Below, piece after piece: positions 48,001-56,706 of a stretch of DNA of 64,000 nucleotides. The notes beneath the pieces were generated by a model that did no database searches, was not told where the DNA came from, and saw only the letters and a program-made list of their open reading frames with translations. Source of the stretch: Bacteroidota bacterium (GTDB taxonomy: Bacteria; Bacteroidota; Bacteroidia; Bacteroidales; Lentimicrobiaceae); assembly GCA_009773515.1 (NCBI GenBank), contig WSXX01000024.1:40361-104360 (forward strand), in the 5' to 3' direction. The position numbers were made by a program, and so were the translations under genes. Position 1 is the first letter of the stretch. Each line of letters opens with the position of its first letter.

Positions 48001-50526
48001 ATGAAGTTTCCTGTTTTAACATCCCAATTCAGAAAGACATTTATTTTCGCAGTTCTGATCATCTCATTTGTTTCAGCCACTGCTCAGGTTCCAACTGTTC
48101 AGGATTGCCTTGGTGCAATACCAGTTTGTACCGATACCTATGTGCAGCCCACGGTTTATGGTGGAACCGGAAATTACCCGAATGAAATAAATGCCGGACA
48201 AACCTGCCCGAGAAGTTGTATGAGCGGTGAAACGAACTCAATATGGTACGTAATTTCGGTAAAAACCGGGGGACTGCTTCGTTTTGTAATTTCTCCGGTT
48301 GTATCAAACGATGATTATGATTGGGCGGTTTACAACATGAATACCATGGAATGCAGCGACATTTACAACAATGCAATTTTTATGCAATCGAGCTGCAATG
48401 CTGCCGGAGGTGCAGGGTATCACGGTTCAACAGGAATCAGCTCTGCCAATGGAGGCACTTCAAATTGCAACAATGGCGGACCCAGCAATAAATGGAACGC
48501 TGATCTGCCTGTCAATGCCGGAGATACCTATGTACTATGTGTAAGTAACTGGACAGCAACCTCGTCGGCTGGTTATACACTCGATTTCAGCGCTTCAACT
48601 GCTGATATTTTTGACGATGTTCCAGCCACCATTTCACACGTAGAAACCAACATCGGCTGCTCTGGTGCAACCGAACTGTTTTTTGGTTTTACTGAGAACC
48701 TTCGCTGCCTTTCTGTAGCACCCGCCGATTTTTTGTTGGTGGGCCCCGATGGAACTGAGCATATTGTTGGAAGTGTTAACGGTGCAGGATGTCAGGCCGG
48801 AGGAGATCAGGAGAAGTTCTTTACCATTGGTTTTTACCCACCCATGTATGAAAGTGGTCAGTATGAACTGCGACTGGTTGGAAATGTGACCGACCTTTGC
48901 GGCAACAATTCAAATACGCACAGCAAATTTTTTGAAGTTGAACTTGACCCTCTTCCCACGGTGCTTTCAGGGCCCGAAGATCAGATGGTGCCAATTGGCG
49001 GGGCTGCTGTATTTCAGGTTGAGACGGTTGGCGATACCAGTTTCAGGTGGCAATACAGAGAAAACTCAACCGCATTCTGGCAATACCTCAGCGAAGGCAC
49101 TCCTTATACCGGAACCAACACCAATACCTTGACAGTGAGCCCGGCCACATTCGAAATGGGCCAATATCAATTCAGATGCGTAGTAAGCGGAGATTGCCCT
49201 CCATCAGCGCAGTCGCCTGCCGCCACACTGTTTGTGGGTGATGCACTTGCAGCTTCAGCTTCGGCAAGTCCCGATGTTATTTGTTTTGGTGACCAAACCC
49301 AGCTTACAGTTAATGCTTTTGGCGGTAATGTGCAGCAACCTTATTCTTACGAGTGGTCTGCTCCCGATGGCTGGACAACTAATGAACAAAATCCTTTTGT
49401 GGAGCCAGCAGAAACTACCACCTATACTGTCATTGTAAACGATGGTTATAATCCTGTTACATCCCAGGTTACTATTACTGTAAACCCTTTGCCGGTATCT
49501 GATGCGGGTGCTGGCCAAACCATAAATCACGGTACGTTTACCCAGCTGCAGGGCGCAACCCTTAGTGGCACCCCTCCATATGAGTATGCATGGCAGCCGG
49601 CTGATTCGTTGTGGAATCCTGATATTCAAAGTCCAACAACCCGAAAGTTGCATACCCCCAATCAGTTCAGCCTGGTGGTTACTGACGGGAATGGTTGTAT
49701 CAGCCAGCCCGACTTTACTACCGTTACGGTTACCGGCGTGCCTTTGGCTGTTAGGTGTGAAGCCAACCCTGGCAGCATCTGCATTGGCGATACCAGCATT
49801 ATCACAGCCCTGGTCGGCGGAGGCAATTATCCTGAATATTTTTATTCCTGGAAAATAGGAGACAACGAGGTTTCTACCGGTCCCCAACTTTCCGTTACAC
49901 CACAAATTACCACCACCTATACTATTATGATATCTGACTTATTTAATACTGTTGAAAGTCAGGTTACAGTTGAGGTTAATCCATTGCCTGTAATTAATCT
50001 TATTTCACCTGAATTTAACGTTATTGACGGAGTGGTAAATGTTTGTGTGTCCGATACCATAACCATTGATGCCGGTAATCCAGGCTCGCAGTATCTATGG
50101 AGTAACGGAAACAATCAACAGAAGATTGATGTACTGTCGTCGGGTATAATTAACGAATACAAGGAATACTGGGTAAGAGTAACCGATGGCATCACGGGGT
50201 GCCGGAACACCGACTCTTTACAGATTGCTTTTACTTTCTCATCATGCAGTTATGGAATTGATGAGATTTCATTTGATCAACTGGTTAAGGTATTTCCGAA
50301 TCCTGCAAAGCGGCACTTCACACTTTCTCTCGACGGGCCTTCCGGGAATTTTGAGGTTCAACTCAGCGATTTAAGTGGGAGAGTGCTTATTCGAAAACAA
50401 ATCTCCAAAATTCAGACGGGCATACTCAGTTCTGTTGTCAATATTGCCAATTTGAGTCCCGGCACCTATTTTGTAAATGTCGTGTCAGAGAAGGGAACAA
50501 AGTTTGAAAAACTTGTGATTCAATAG
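48001..50526 (+). CDS. T9SS type A sorting-domain adhesin-like protein
   Basis: 841 aa. A signal peptide (FIFAVLIISFVSATAQ) is followed by a Cys-rich N-terminal domain typical of gliding/adhesin proteins (CLGAIPVCTDTYVQPTVYGG ... SGETNSIWYVISVKTGG). Then come Ig-like and PKD/SprB-like repeats (SASPDVICFGDQTQLTVNAFGG ... YSYEWSAP; CEANPGSICIGDTSIITALVGGG) and a T9SS sorting domain (VKVFPNPAKRHFTLSLDG ... SPGTYFVNVVSEKG). It is predicted to be exported by T9SS and attached to the surface. It stands alone with its own promoter. Confidence 0.9.
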   Translation: MKFPVLTSQFRKTFIFAVLIISFVSATAQVPTVQDCLGAIPVCTDTYVQPTVYGGTGNYPNEINAGQTCPRSCMSGETNSIWYVISVKTGGLLRFVISPVVSNDDYDWAVYNMNTMECSDIYNNAIFMQSSCNAAGGAGYHGSTGISSANGGTSNCNNGGPSNKWNADLPVNAGDTYVLCVSNWTATSSAGYTLDFSASTADIFDDVPATISHVETNIGCSGATELFFGFTENLRCLSVAPADFLLVGPDGTEHIVGSVNGAGCQAGGDQEKFFTIGFYPPMYESGQYELRLVGNVTDLCGNNSNTHSKFFEVELDPLPTVLSGPEDQMVPIGGAAVFQVETVGDTSFRWQYRENSTAFWQYLSEGTPYTGTNTNTLTVSPATFEMGQYQFRCVVSGDCPPSAQSPAATLFVGDALAASASASPDVICFGDQTQLTVNAFGGNVQQPYSYEWSAPDGWTTNEQNPFVEPAETTTYTVIVNDGYNPVTSQVTITVNPLPVSDAGAGQTINHGTFTQLQGATLSGTPPYEYAWQPADSLWNPDIQSPTTRKLHTPNQFSLVVTDGNGCISQPDFTTVTVTGVPLAVRCEANPGSICIGDTSIITALVGGGNYPEYFYSWKIGDNEVSTGPQLSVTPQITTTYTIMISDLFNTVESQVTVEVNPLPVINLISPEFNVIDGVVNVCVSDTITIDAGNPGSQYLWSNGNNQQKIDVLSSGIINEYKEYWVRVTDGITGCRNTDSLQIAFTFSSCSYGIDEISFDQLVKVFPNPAKRHFTLSLDGPSGNFEVQLSDLSGRVLIRKQISKIQTGILSSVVNIANLSPGTYFVNVVSEKGTKFEKLVIQ

Positions 50527-50697
50527 CTTGTTCTTTTTGTACGGGTTGCTTTTCTGAAAGAGGGTTCCTGGCCATGAGTTCACCTCATTAAAACAACATT
50601 GAATTTGCTATTCAATTTTTTAGCTTTTTACGTTTTTTCTTCCTTTAATTATAAATGAACTTCAAATAAGACGGCTTTCGAGGCACTTCATTTGCTT

Positions 50698-50799
50698 GGG
50701 CTAAAGCCCGGAGTGGGATTGAGGTTTTTGTTCTTCCTCCAGCTAAAGCTGGAGGGAATTCAGCAGGAGGGAATTCAGCAGCACGCGTCAGGGGACGCG
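50698..50799. repeat. REP-like palindrome cluster
   Basis: Hairpins GGGCT-AA-AGCCC (50698-50709), CCTCCAGCT-AA-AGCTGGAGG (50736-50755) and CGCGTC-AGGG-GACGCG (50784-50799), plus a perfect 15-bp tandem duplication GGAGGGAATTCAGCA (50751-50780). It sits in a 463-nt spacer with no gene. Confidence 0.75.
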
Positions 50800-50942
50800 C
50801 GCTAGCGATAGTTAATGTAAAAAGTATATGCTACGAATGCACGAATAGAGAATTTGAAAATCTCAGAGCAGTTTGGAGCGGCATTGCAAATGCCGCTCAG
50901 CGAAGCAAGCAGCCAAATACAATTCGCAAATCCCATAAAACA

Positions 50943-50970
50943 ACAAAGGTGCAGTCTCCCGCACCTTTGT
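50943..50970 (-). terminator. Terminator hairpin of the 308-aa protein gene
   Basis: ACAAAGGTGC-agtctccc-GCACCTTTGT is a perfect 10-bp stem, 20 nt past the stop of the minus-strand gene at 50990. Confidence 0.7.
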
Positions 50971-50989
50971 TTCATGAAAATGCATCAAC

Positions 50990-51916
50990 TTAGTTCAGCA
51001 TGGGATCGACGGGCTGCAGTGTGAAATTGATTTCAACACTATCGTCGGAGCCGAGTTTTACCGTTGCTGATGGGGGTACATTGTATCCCGTGGCAAAGCA
51101 ACCCACAGTATAACTGCCTTCGTGCAGCTCTTCGTGGGCAAAGAAACCATCTTCATCGGTTTCGGTAACTGTGGCATGCTGGGTCAGTGTAACCTGTGCA
51201 TCTGTAATCGGCTGACCGGTTACTGCATCGGTTACTATGCCGCTGATGTCGGACAGGCCGGGCTTTTCTCCAACCTTGCTGCGGGGTCTGCGTTTCATAC
51301 GCATGGTGGTGTACAAATTGTACAATTCACCGTGTGTGTTTTTTCGCATTTCCACAAGCCCGTCCAGCTCTTGTGCCAAAAGTTTGTTACACTCAGTCAG
51401 CAGGGCATTCAGTTCACGTCTGCCCGATTTGCGCTCGTTGAGCGAAAGACCGGTACCCGAGAGTGTTTGTGAAAACTCCTGAATCTGAATGCCAAACTGC
51501 TCCAAAAAAGCAGGCTGATTGCCAAGAGAACCAATCAACACACTGTGAGGTGTGAGCAACTCAACCATATGCAATGCCATTTCGTAAAGCTTATGGTCGG
51601 AGGTGCGACCTATTTCTTTATGATAATTTGTGGCAGCATCCATGAGCGCTGTATTGCCTGTTTTGCGTGCGACGGCCATCCCTAACCTGACAGACCGCTG
51701 CAGCGATTCAATAAAGCTGTCGCGGCGGCTTGTTCTGTTTTGGTAAACCAGGCTGACCGGCCGGGTGAGGTTCGACACAAGGGCGCTGAACCTGTCGTTG
51801 AGGGTTCCTAATGATTCTACTGAAGCCAATGCTTCGCCTTCGAATGCCTCAGAATACTGATTGAGTATCTGGTACAGGGCTTTGTACTTTTTGATTCTGT
51901 CTGTCTTGTAACGCAT
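50990..51916 (-). CDS. Hypothetical helical protein with C-terminal carboxypeptidase-regulatory-like domain
   Basis: 308 aa, no signal peptide. Residues 1 to about 215 are helical and charged (YHKEIGRTSDHKLYEMALHMVELL). The last 90 residues form a beta-sandwich (ISGIVTDAVTGQPITDAQVTLTQHATVTETDEDGFFAHEELHEGSYTV), like regulatory domains normally found in secreted proteins. Such a domain on a protein without an export signal is odd; export by an unrecognised route is possible. No family is recognised. Confidence 0.7.
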   Translation of the reverse strand: MRYKTDRIKKYKALYQILNQYSEAFEGEALASVESLGTLNDRFSALVSNLTRPVSLVYQNRTSRRDSFIESLQRSVRLGMAVARKTGNTALMDAATNYHKEIGRTSDHKLYEMALHMVELLTPHSVLIGSLGNQPAFLEQFGIQIQEFSQTLSGTGLSLNERKSGRRELNALLTECNKLLAQELDGLVEMRKNTHGELYNLYTTMRMKRRPRSKVGEKPGLSDISGIVTDAVTGQPITDAQVTLTQHATVTETDEDGFFAHEELHEGSYTVGCFATGYNVPPSATVKLGSDDSVEINFTLQPVDPMLN

Positions 51917-51997
51917 GGCGTTTGTTTTACAGGGTTAAACTATGAAATGCGGTTTGTTGTCAACATAATGTGACAAAAACCAGAAAATATGCTGTGT

Positions 51998-52294
51998 TTA
52001 AAACTGTAAAACCGGAGGGGAGAGTGCCAGGGATGGTTTACCCAGCTTTTTTAATGTTTGCCGCCGACCATCGGGCCTGTAATGATATACAGGCTGCAGG
52101 AATGCGTGCGGCGAATAAGTTTCTTTTACTTCCGGAATCTCAATTATACAAACCTCAAAACATGCTTCAAGCAACTCCGACTCAAAGTCGTAAGAGGTGA
52201 AGTGTTCATTGGTAAAGGTTACCTTACGCGGCTCGTCTAATTCCGAGCGGCCTATCTTTACCATCACCGAGGTTTGTTTTTCCGGAGTTTTCAT
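51998..52294 (-). CDS. Small hypothetical protein of the XRE-ImmA/PIN-like operon
   Basis: 98 aa, starting 25 nt after the stop of the PIN-like gene on the same strand. It is acidic in the middle (SYDFESELLEACFEVCIIEIPEVKE) and basic at the end (YRPDGRRQTLKKLGK). No known domain is seen. Position suggests it belongs to the operon begun by the XRE-ImmA gene. Confidence 0.65.
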   Translation of the reverse strand: MKTPEKQTSVMVKIGRSELDEPRKVTFTNEHFTSYDFESELLEACFEVCIIEIPEVKETYSPHAFLQPVYHYRPDGRRQTLKKLGKPSLALSPPVLQF

Positions 52295-52319
52295 TTACAA
52301 TGATTTTTGCCTTGTTTGA

Positions 52320-52904
52320 TCAGATGACTTTGTGGCCCGGCATATTCTGAATAATTCTGCCGATTCTTCGCAAGTGTTTAGTGCCGGCATGTGGTGATGT
52401 GATGGAAACATCGGAGTAGCCTGTGTCATGAATAATGGCTGCATTGTTTACCTGAAACAGAAGCTGTTGTGCTAATGCCGAGGCATCATGCGGATGCAGA
52501 ATCTGTTTTTCAACCAAAGCTGACAACAGGGTTTGGTATCCCCACACATTAATATTCAGTTCGGTAGCAATGTTGTAAATCACCGGTTCAGTAGCTATCA
52601 TAACATACCCGCCAAAACTTGACATTGAAATAGCTACGGCATCGTAATATGTTATGCGTTCATTTTCGCCGTATTTTGAGTAGATGAACTTTAGCACACT
52701 ATGACTTTTTTCATCAAATACCAATTCGCGAAGCGGGTTGCCACCGGAGTCGAACAAGCGTTTGTAGGTTTTAAAATGGTCCGGGCTTTCAAAAGCAAGT
52801 GGAGTAGAACAGCACTCAATGCCCGATTTCGAGAGAATGGGCAAAAGCCCGCATTTGTCCAGATCGCGAATAGCCACCTGATCCAACATTAAAGGTTTAG
52901 TCAT
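52320..52904 (-). CDS. PIN-like domain protein, candidate toxin or nuclease
   Basis: 194 aa. The acidic residues fit a PIN nuclease active site: D8 (LMLDQVAI), E39 (TPLAFESPD), D88 (ITYYDAVAISMSSFGG) and E106 (IATEPVIYNIA). The GYQTLLSALVEKQIL tail resembles the C-terminal part of DUF3368-type PIN proteins. The fourth position is Glu instead of the usual Asp. It overlaps the end of the XRE-ImmA gene by 4 nt (ATGA), so they are translationally coupled. The context suggests a regulator/protease-toxin module. The assignment is by pattern only and could be wrong. Confidence 0.6.
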   Translation of the reverse strand: MTKPLMLDQVAIRDLDKCGLLPILSKSGIECCSTPLAFESPDHFKTYKRLFDSGGNPLRELVFDEKSHSVLKFIYSKYGENERITYYDAVAISMSSFGGYVMIATEPVIYNIATELNINVWGYQTLLSALVEKQILHPHDASALAQQLLFQVNNAAIIHDTGYSDVSITSPHAGTKHLRRIGRIIQNMPGHKVI

Positions 52905-53950
52905 TTGTTAACGTAGTTTTGCATAAGGGTATCAAGGTCAATCTGCGCCAATTCGGCGGCTTTGGTAAGAGATATGCGCCCTTCGCTTATGGCCATTGAT
53001 ATTAGCTGGTCAAAGCGGTCGGGATGGTCGGTAAACTGATTGGTTCCGATGTGTTTTTCGAGTTTGTCTTTTCTGGTGTAATTCAGAAGGGCAATCATCC
53101 TGAACTTTGGAAGCACACCCAGATTAACCGAGCGCATAATAAAGGCACTTGCGGAGATTCCGTACCGGTCTTTAATAATGCTCAGTTCGCGCTTCGAAAA
53201 ATCGGTTCGTTGTGCGCCAATCTTAAGGTTGTAAGTTCGGCGGGGAAGTAAAACGGCACCTGCAAAAGCAGAGCAGAGTTTCTCAATCTGGTTTTCGGCA
53301 AGATCCTCGTGGAAATTAAGAACAATATGTCCCAACTCGTGAAGGGCAGTAAACCTGCGCCTTTCCACAGTATCTTCTTTCCGGAGAATAATAAAAGGAA
53401 TATCCTTCTGAACCGTGGCTGAAAAGCCCTGAAATTTGTCTTCAGCTTCCAGTTCAAGTACTTTTATTCCTTTTTCTTCGAGAAAACTCATGATGGGGCC
53501 CAGGGGCTTAAACCCGAGATCCCATTCAACATGAAGATGTTCGGCAAGCTGTTCAACATCTTCCATGTCCTTTACAAGGTTGTTTTTAAGTGGTTTTTCA
53601 AAGGTGGTTTGTACACCCAGCAGGTTTTCAAGAATAATGTACCTTTCGGTGAATGCAGCGATTTTTTCACGTATCATGTTTTCTCTTTTTACACCCATGG
53701 CATTCTTTCGAAATTCTACCCGGGTAATGCTGGTAGTCATCGGACGGTAGAAATAATCCATTGACTGTTTGAGGGCATTGGCCAGGAGCTGGACATACTC
53801 AGGCCGTGGTTCCATAATGCCCCGCTCGTAGCGGGCGATTGCAGTTTTGCTTATTTTCCGGTCCAGAAGACGTACCAGGTCATCTTGTGACAGCCCGGCC
53901 TGCTTTCTGGCGGCAAGCAAACGCATTCCAAAAACATTTTCTACTTCCAT
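52901..53950 (-). CDS. XRE-family regulator with ImmA/IrrE metallopeptidase domain
   Basis: 349 aa. An XRE HTH covers residues 6-60 (LLAARKQAGLSQDDLVRLLDRKISKTAIARYERG). The ImmA/IrrE zinc-protease domain lies from about 150, with the HExxH motif H204-E-L-G-H208 followed by VLNFH and LCSAFAGAVLLP. This COG2856-type fusion is typical of antitoxins and mobile-element regulators. The promoter upstream overlaps a perfect palindrome, suggesting autoregulation. The next gene overlaps its stop by 4 nt. Confidence 0.88.
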   Translation of the reverse strand: MEVENVFGMRLLAARKQAGLSQDDLVRLLDRKISKTAIARYERGIMEPRPEYVQLLANALKQSMDYFYRPMTTSITRVEFRKNAMGVKRENMIREKIAAFTERYIILENLLGVQTTFEKPLKNNLVKDMEDVEQLAEHLHVEWDLGFKPLGPIMSFLEEKGIKVLELEAEDKFQGFSATVQKDIPFIILRKEDTVERRRFTALHELGHIVLNFHEDLAENQIEKLCSAFAGAVLLPRRTYNLKIGAQRTDFSKRELSIIKDRYGISASAFIMRSVNLGVLPKFRMIALLNYTRKDKLEKHIGTNQFTDHPDRFDQLISMAISEGRISLTKAAELAQIDLDTLMQNYVNK

Positions 53951-53953
53951 AAT

Positions 53954-53972
53954 CTTTCTTTCTTTCTTTCTT
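53954..53972. repeat. CTTT tetranucleotide repeat in the leader
   Basis: Four full CTTT units plus part of a fifth, 4 nt upstream of the XRE-ImmA start codon. Read on the transcript it is a run of AAAG units at the ribosome-binding position. Length changes could vary translation. Confidence 0.6.
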
Positions 53973-54000
53973 ACTTATTAATAATGTGTTTGAATTTCGG

Positions 54001-54035
54001 CAAATGTACATTATTTGAACACACTTGTCAAGTGT
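54001..54035 (-). promoter_or_regulatory. Promoter with overlapping palindromic operator (XRE-ImmA gene)
   Basis: Minus strand TTG (54031-54029), 20 nt, TACATTTG (54008-54001). The perfect palindrome ACACTTG-T-CAAGTGT (54021-54035) covers the -33 element. This is the expected position for autorepression by the XRE domain of the gene it drives. Confidence 0.6.
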
Positions 54036-54312
54036 TTTGTATCTTTTTTTATTAACAAATATTCCAGATAACATCACCAATAACAATATAATGCTGATAT
54101 TCTGAACTTTACAAAACAAAGAAATTAAAAAATATTTCATAATTTTTGTTGTTAACGACCATTCTATGTGCACACAGTTTTCATTTTTGAACCAATTCAC
54201 ATCTGAATGCATCCTGCCTCTATTATAATAAATGCAACCGCGGGACAAAAAATGCGGTTTTTGGCCATTTTTTTGAAAAATTGTTGAAAAAATCTCACAG
54301 AAACCCGAAATG

Positions 54313-54791
54313 TTCACAGTAAACCCGAACAAGTTCACAGTTACCTCGAACAAGTTTACAGTTGATGCGAACAAGTTCACAGTAACCTCGAACAAGTTCA
54401 CAGTTGATGCGAACAAGTTCACAGTTGACGTGAACAAGTTCACAGTTACCTTGAACAAGTTCACAGTTGATGCGAACAAGTTCACAGTTGACGTGAACAA
54501 GTTCACAGTTACCTCGAACAAGTTCACAGTTGACGCGAACAAGTTCACAGTTGACGTGAACAAGTTCACAGTTACCTCGAACAAGTTCACAGTTCGAACA
54601 AGTTCACAGTTGACGTGAACAAGTTCACAGTTACCTCGAACAAGTTCACAGTTACCTCGAACAAGTTTACAGTTGATGCGAACAAGTTCACAGTAACCTC
54701 GAACAAGTTCACAGTCGATGCGAACAAGTTCACAGTCGATGCGAACAAGTTCACAGTTACCTCGAAAAAGTTCACAGTCGATGCAATCAAG
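54313..54791. repeat. 21-bp minisatellite array, 23 copies
   Basis: Twenty-three tandem 21-bp units, each opening with TTCACAG (twice TTTACAG) and closing mostly with GAACAAG. Variation is confined to the middle bases, giving classes GATGC, GACGT and ACCTC. Units 5-13 repeat these classes in order, a 63-bp higher-order unit. Unit 14 (54586-54602) is 17 bp, having lost 4 bases. The plus-strand frame from ATG 54310 encodes heptads KFTVDAN/KFTVDVN/KFTVTSN until unit 14 shifts it; the shifted frame continues to a stop after 54803. Other frames on both strands are also open, because 21 is divisible by 3. Whether any is translated is not clear. Confidence 0.9.
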
Positions 54792-54993
54792 TTCAGAGGT
54801 TTTTGATGAAAAGGAGATTACCTTCGGTGAGCTCACCGCCTTAGGCGGTTCGGTTCCTCACCCTCCTGTTTTTACTGACAAGCCCGTCATTCCGAACGCA
54901 ACAACGTGGAGAGAGGAATCTGCCAAATTAGTAGCCCGAACTGAACAAACAAGCAACATCCAGCAATAATTCAGACTCCATTTCTATACCATA

Positions 54994-55117
54994 ATATATA
55001 GGTGTCTTTTTTATCCAACCAGACCTATATATATAAGGTGTAATTCCGCCTCCGGATTTAAATGCGATTTAAACAGTGTTTGAATGGCGTTTAAATGGTG
55101 TTTAAATGGTGTTTAAA
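54994..55117. repeat. Inverted repeat and 11-bp direct repeats before the defence island
   Basis: ATATATAGGT (54994-55003) and ACCTATATAT (55023-55032) are a perfect 10-bp inverted pair with a 19-nt loop. Then 11-bp units TGGCGTTTAAA/TGGTGTTTAAA repeat head to tail at 55085-55117, with a degenerate copy at 55074-55084. A -7-like TATATTTG is at 55162-55169. The rest of 54800-55273 is without a supported gene. Confidence 0.6.
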
Positions 55118-55273
55118 AATGTGATATTGCTTGTGTGATTTTAGGATATTTGAAAAGTTGTTATATTTGATGCGAATATTTGATTTGCAATCTCGCTTAC
55201 ATGGGATGGATAAGAGGCAGGTATAGGCGATATTGTAGGAGTGTATACGTTAGCACCAAAAACACAGACCAAC

Positions 55274-56617
55274 ATGGAAATAAAAGAAGACATTTTAAGT
55301 ATAAAAGACCTTTTAGACCTAAAAAGAAATGGAATGCTGACTGTTAATCCCGAATATCAACGTGGAGCAGTTTGGTCAGAAAATCAACAAAAAAAACTCA
55401 TTGATTCCGTTCTTCGCAGTTATCCACTTCCACTTATCTATTTGCATCACAAGAAAAAAACAGTTGCTGGAATGCAACGGGAAGATTTGGAAATAATTGA
55501 TGGGCAACAGAGAATAAACGCACTTTATAAATTTGGAGAAGGTGCATTAAAACTTTTCGACCCAATAAAAGACGATAAAACTGCAAGGTTTCCGAACTTC
55601 ATCAAGCAGATTCCTTGTCCTTGGTCTCATTGCGACTACTTGTCTCTTTCTGATGATTTGAAAAAGAAATTTAATGAAACAAAAATATTTATAGTAAAAA
55701 TCATCACAGACATTGAAGATGAAGCACGCGACCTTTTTATAAGATTACAAGCTGGACTTCCCCTAAATGCACAAGAGAAAAGAGACGCTTGGCCTGGAGG
55801 CTATACGGATTTTGTTTTAAAGTTCGGTGGAAAAAAAGAAATCACTCGCTTTCCTGGTCATGATTTTTTTCAAAAACTTATTGGGACTCCTACCTCTGAT
55901 AGAGGAACAGTTAGAACACTTTGTGCGCAAATTGGAATGCTTTACTTTGAAGAAGCACATAATGGCAATTGGCAAGACATAGGAACTCAACCGATAGACG
56001 ATTATTATTACAGGAACCTTGGTTTCGACATCAATTCTCCTCGTGTAACACATTTTGCAAAACTTCTTGACCTGTTGGTTGAATTACTAAATGGAAAAAT
56101 TGGACCAAAATTAAAAGTACATGAAGCAATTCATCTTGTAATGCTCGCTGACAGTTTGAGTGTAGAGTATACAAGAAGCTGGTATGAAAATTTAGTTAAA
56201 GCATTTGAAGACTTTAGAGCTAAAGCATTAATTGACAAGAAAAATAAAAGTGGGGACTATTGGTTTTATTACGGCATTTATACACAAACACAAGCAACTA
56301 ATGCATCATCAATTGCACAGAGGCACAAATTTTTCCGTGAAAAAATGTTTAGTATTCTGCAACCCGTATTAAAAGACCTAACCAGAGGCTACGGACAAAT
56401 GGAAAGAGAAATCATTTATTATAGAGAAAATAAAAAATGTGCAGTATGCGACAATGAAATAAAATGGGCTGAACTTGATATTCATCATATAAATGAACAT
56501 CAGCATGGAGGGCTGACTACTTTAGAGAATGGTGTTCCAGTTCATAAAGATTGCCATCCAAAAGGTCAAAAAGCAATTGACTTTTACGACAAATGGTTAT
56601 TAAAACAAACGACCTAA
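55274..56617 (+). CDS. DUF262 plus HNH nuclease (GmrSD-like)
   Basis: 447 aa from ATG 55274 (an upstream in-frame ATG at 55241 adds 11 residues). The N-terminal DUF262 domain has NPEYQRGAVWSENQQKKLIDS and the nucleotide-binding IIDGQQRINAL. The C-terminal HNH domain is zinc-type: CAVCDNEI ... LDIHHINEHQHGGLTTLENGVPVHKDCH. Such fusions act in type IV restriction or phage defence (GmrSD, BrxU families). Codon use is clearly more AT-rich than the core genes. It is the first gene of the island. Confidence 0.88.
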   Translation: MEIKEDILSIKDLLDLKRNGMLTVNPEYQRGAVWSENQQKKLIDSVLRSYPLPLIYLHHKKKTVAGMQREDLEIIDGQQRINALYKFGEGALKLFDPIKDDKTARFPNFIKQIPCPWSHCDYLSLSDDLKKKFNETKIFIVKIITDIEDEARDLFIRLQAGLPLNAQEKRDAWPGGYTDFVLKFGGKKEITRFPGHDFFQKLIGTPTSDRGTVRTLCAQIGMLYFEEAHNGNWQDIGTQPIDDYYYRNLGFDINSPRVTHFAKLLDLLVELLNGKIGPKLKVHEAIHLVMLADSLSVEYTRSWYENLVKAFEDFRAKALIDKKNKSGDYWFYYGIYTQTQATNASSIAQRHKFFREKMFSILQPVLKDLTRGYGQMEREIIYYRENKKCAVCDNEIKWAELDIHHINEHQHGGLTTLENGVPVHKDCHPKGQKAIDFYDKWLLKQTT

Positions 56618-56706
56618 ATTGCTTTTGCTAATTTAAATTGTATGACATATGCCGCTTACGTACCGACAACAAACCAAGTATAAATACTAAAAAAAACTGC
56701 AATGGG

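Noticed and set aside
54313..54791. CRISPR array
   Set aside because: Units are head to tail with no spacers, the variable part is only about 7 bp and recurs, and no cas genes are nearby.
53880..54836. 318-codon minus-strand frame across the repeat array and the XRE-ImmA start
   Set aside because: It is open mainly because the 21-bp repeat keeps frames free of stops. It overlaps a clear gene and its promoter, and the non-repeat ends are not protein-like.
54718..54969. 83-codon plus-strand frame past the array
   Set aside because: Starts inside the repeat in another frame; the unique part includes a palindrome and has no recognisable domain.
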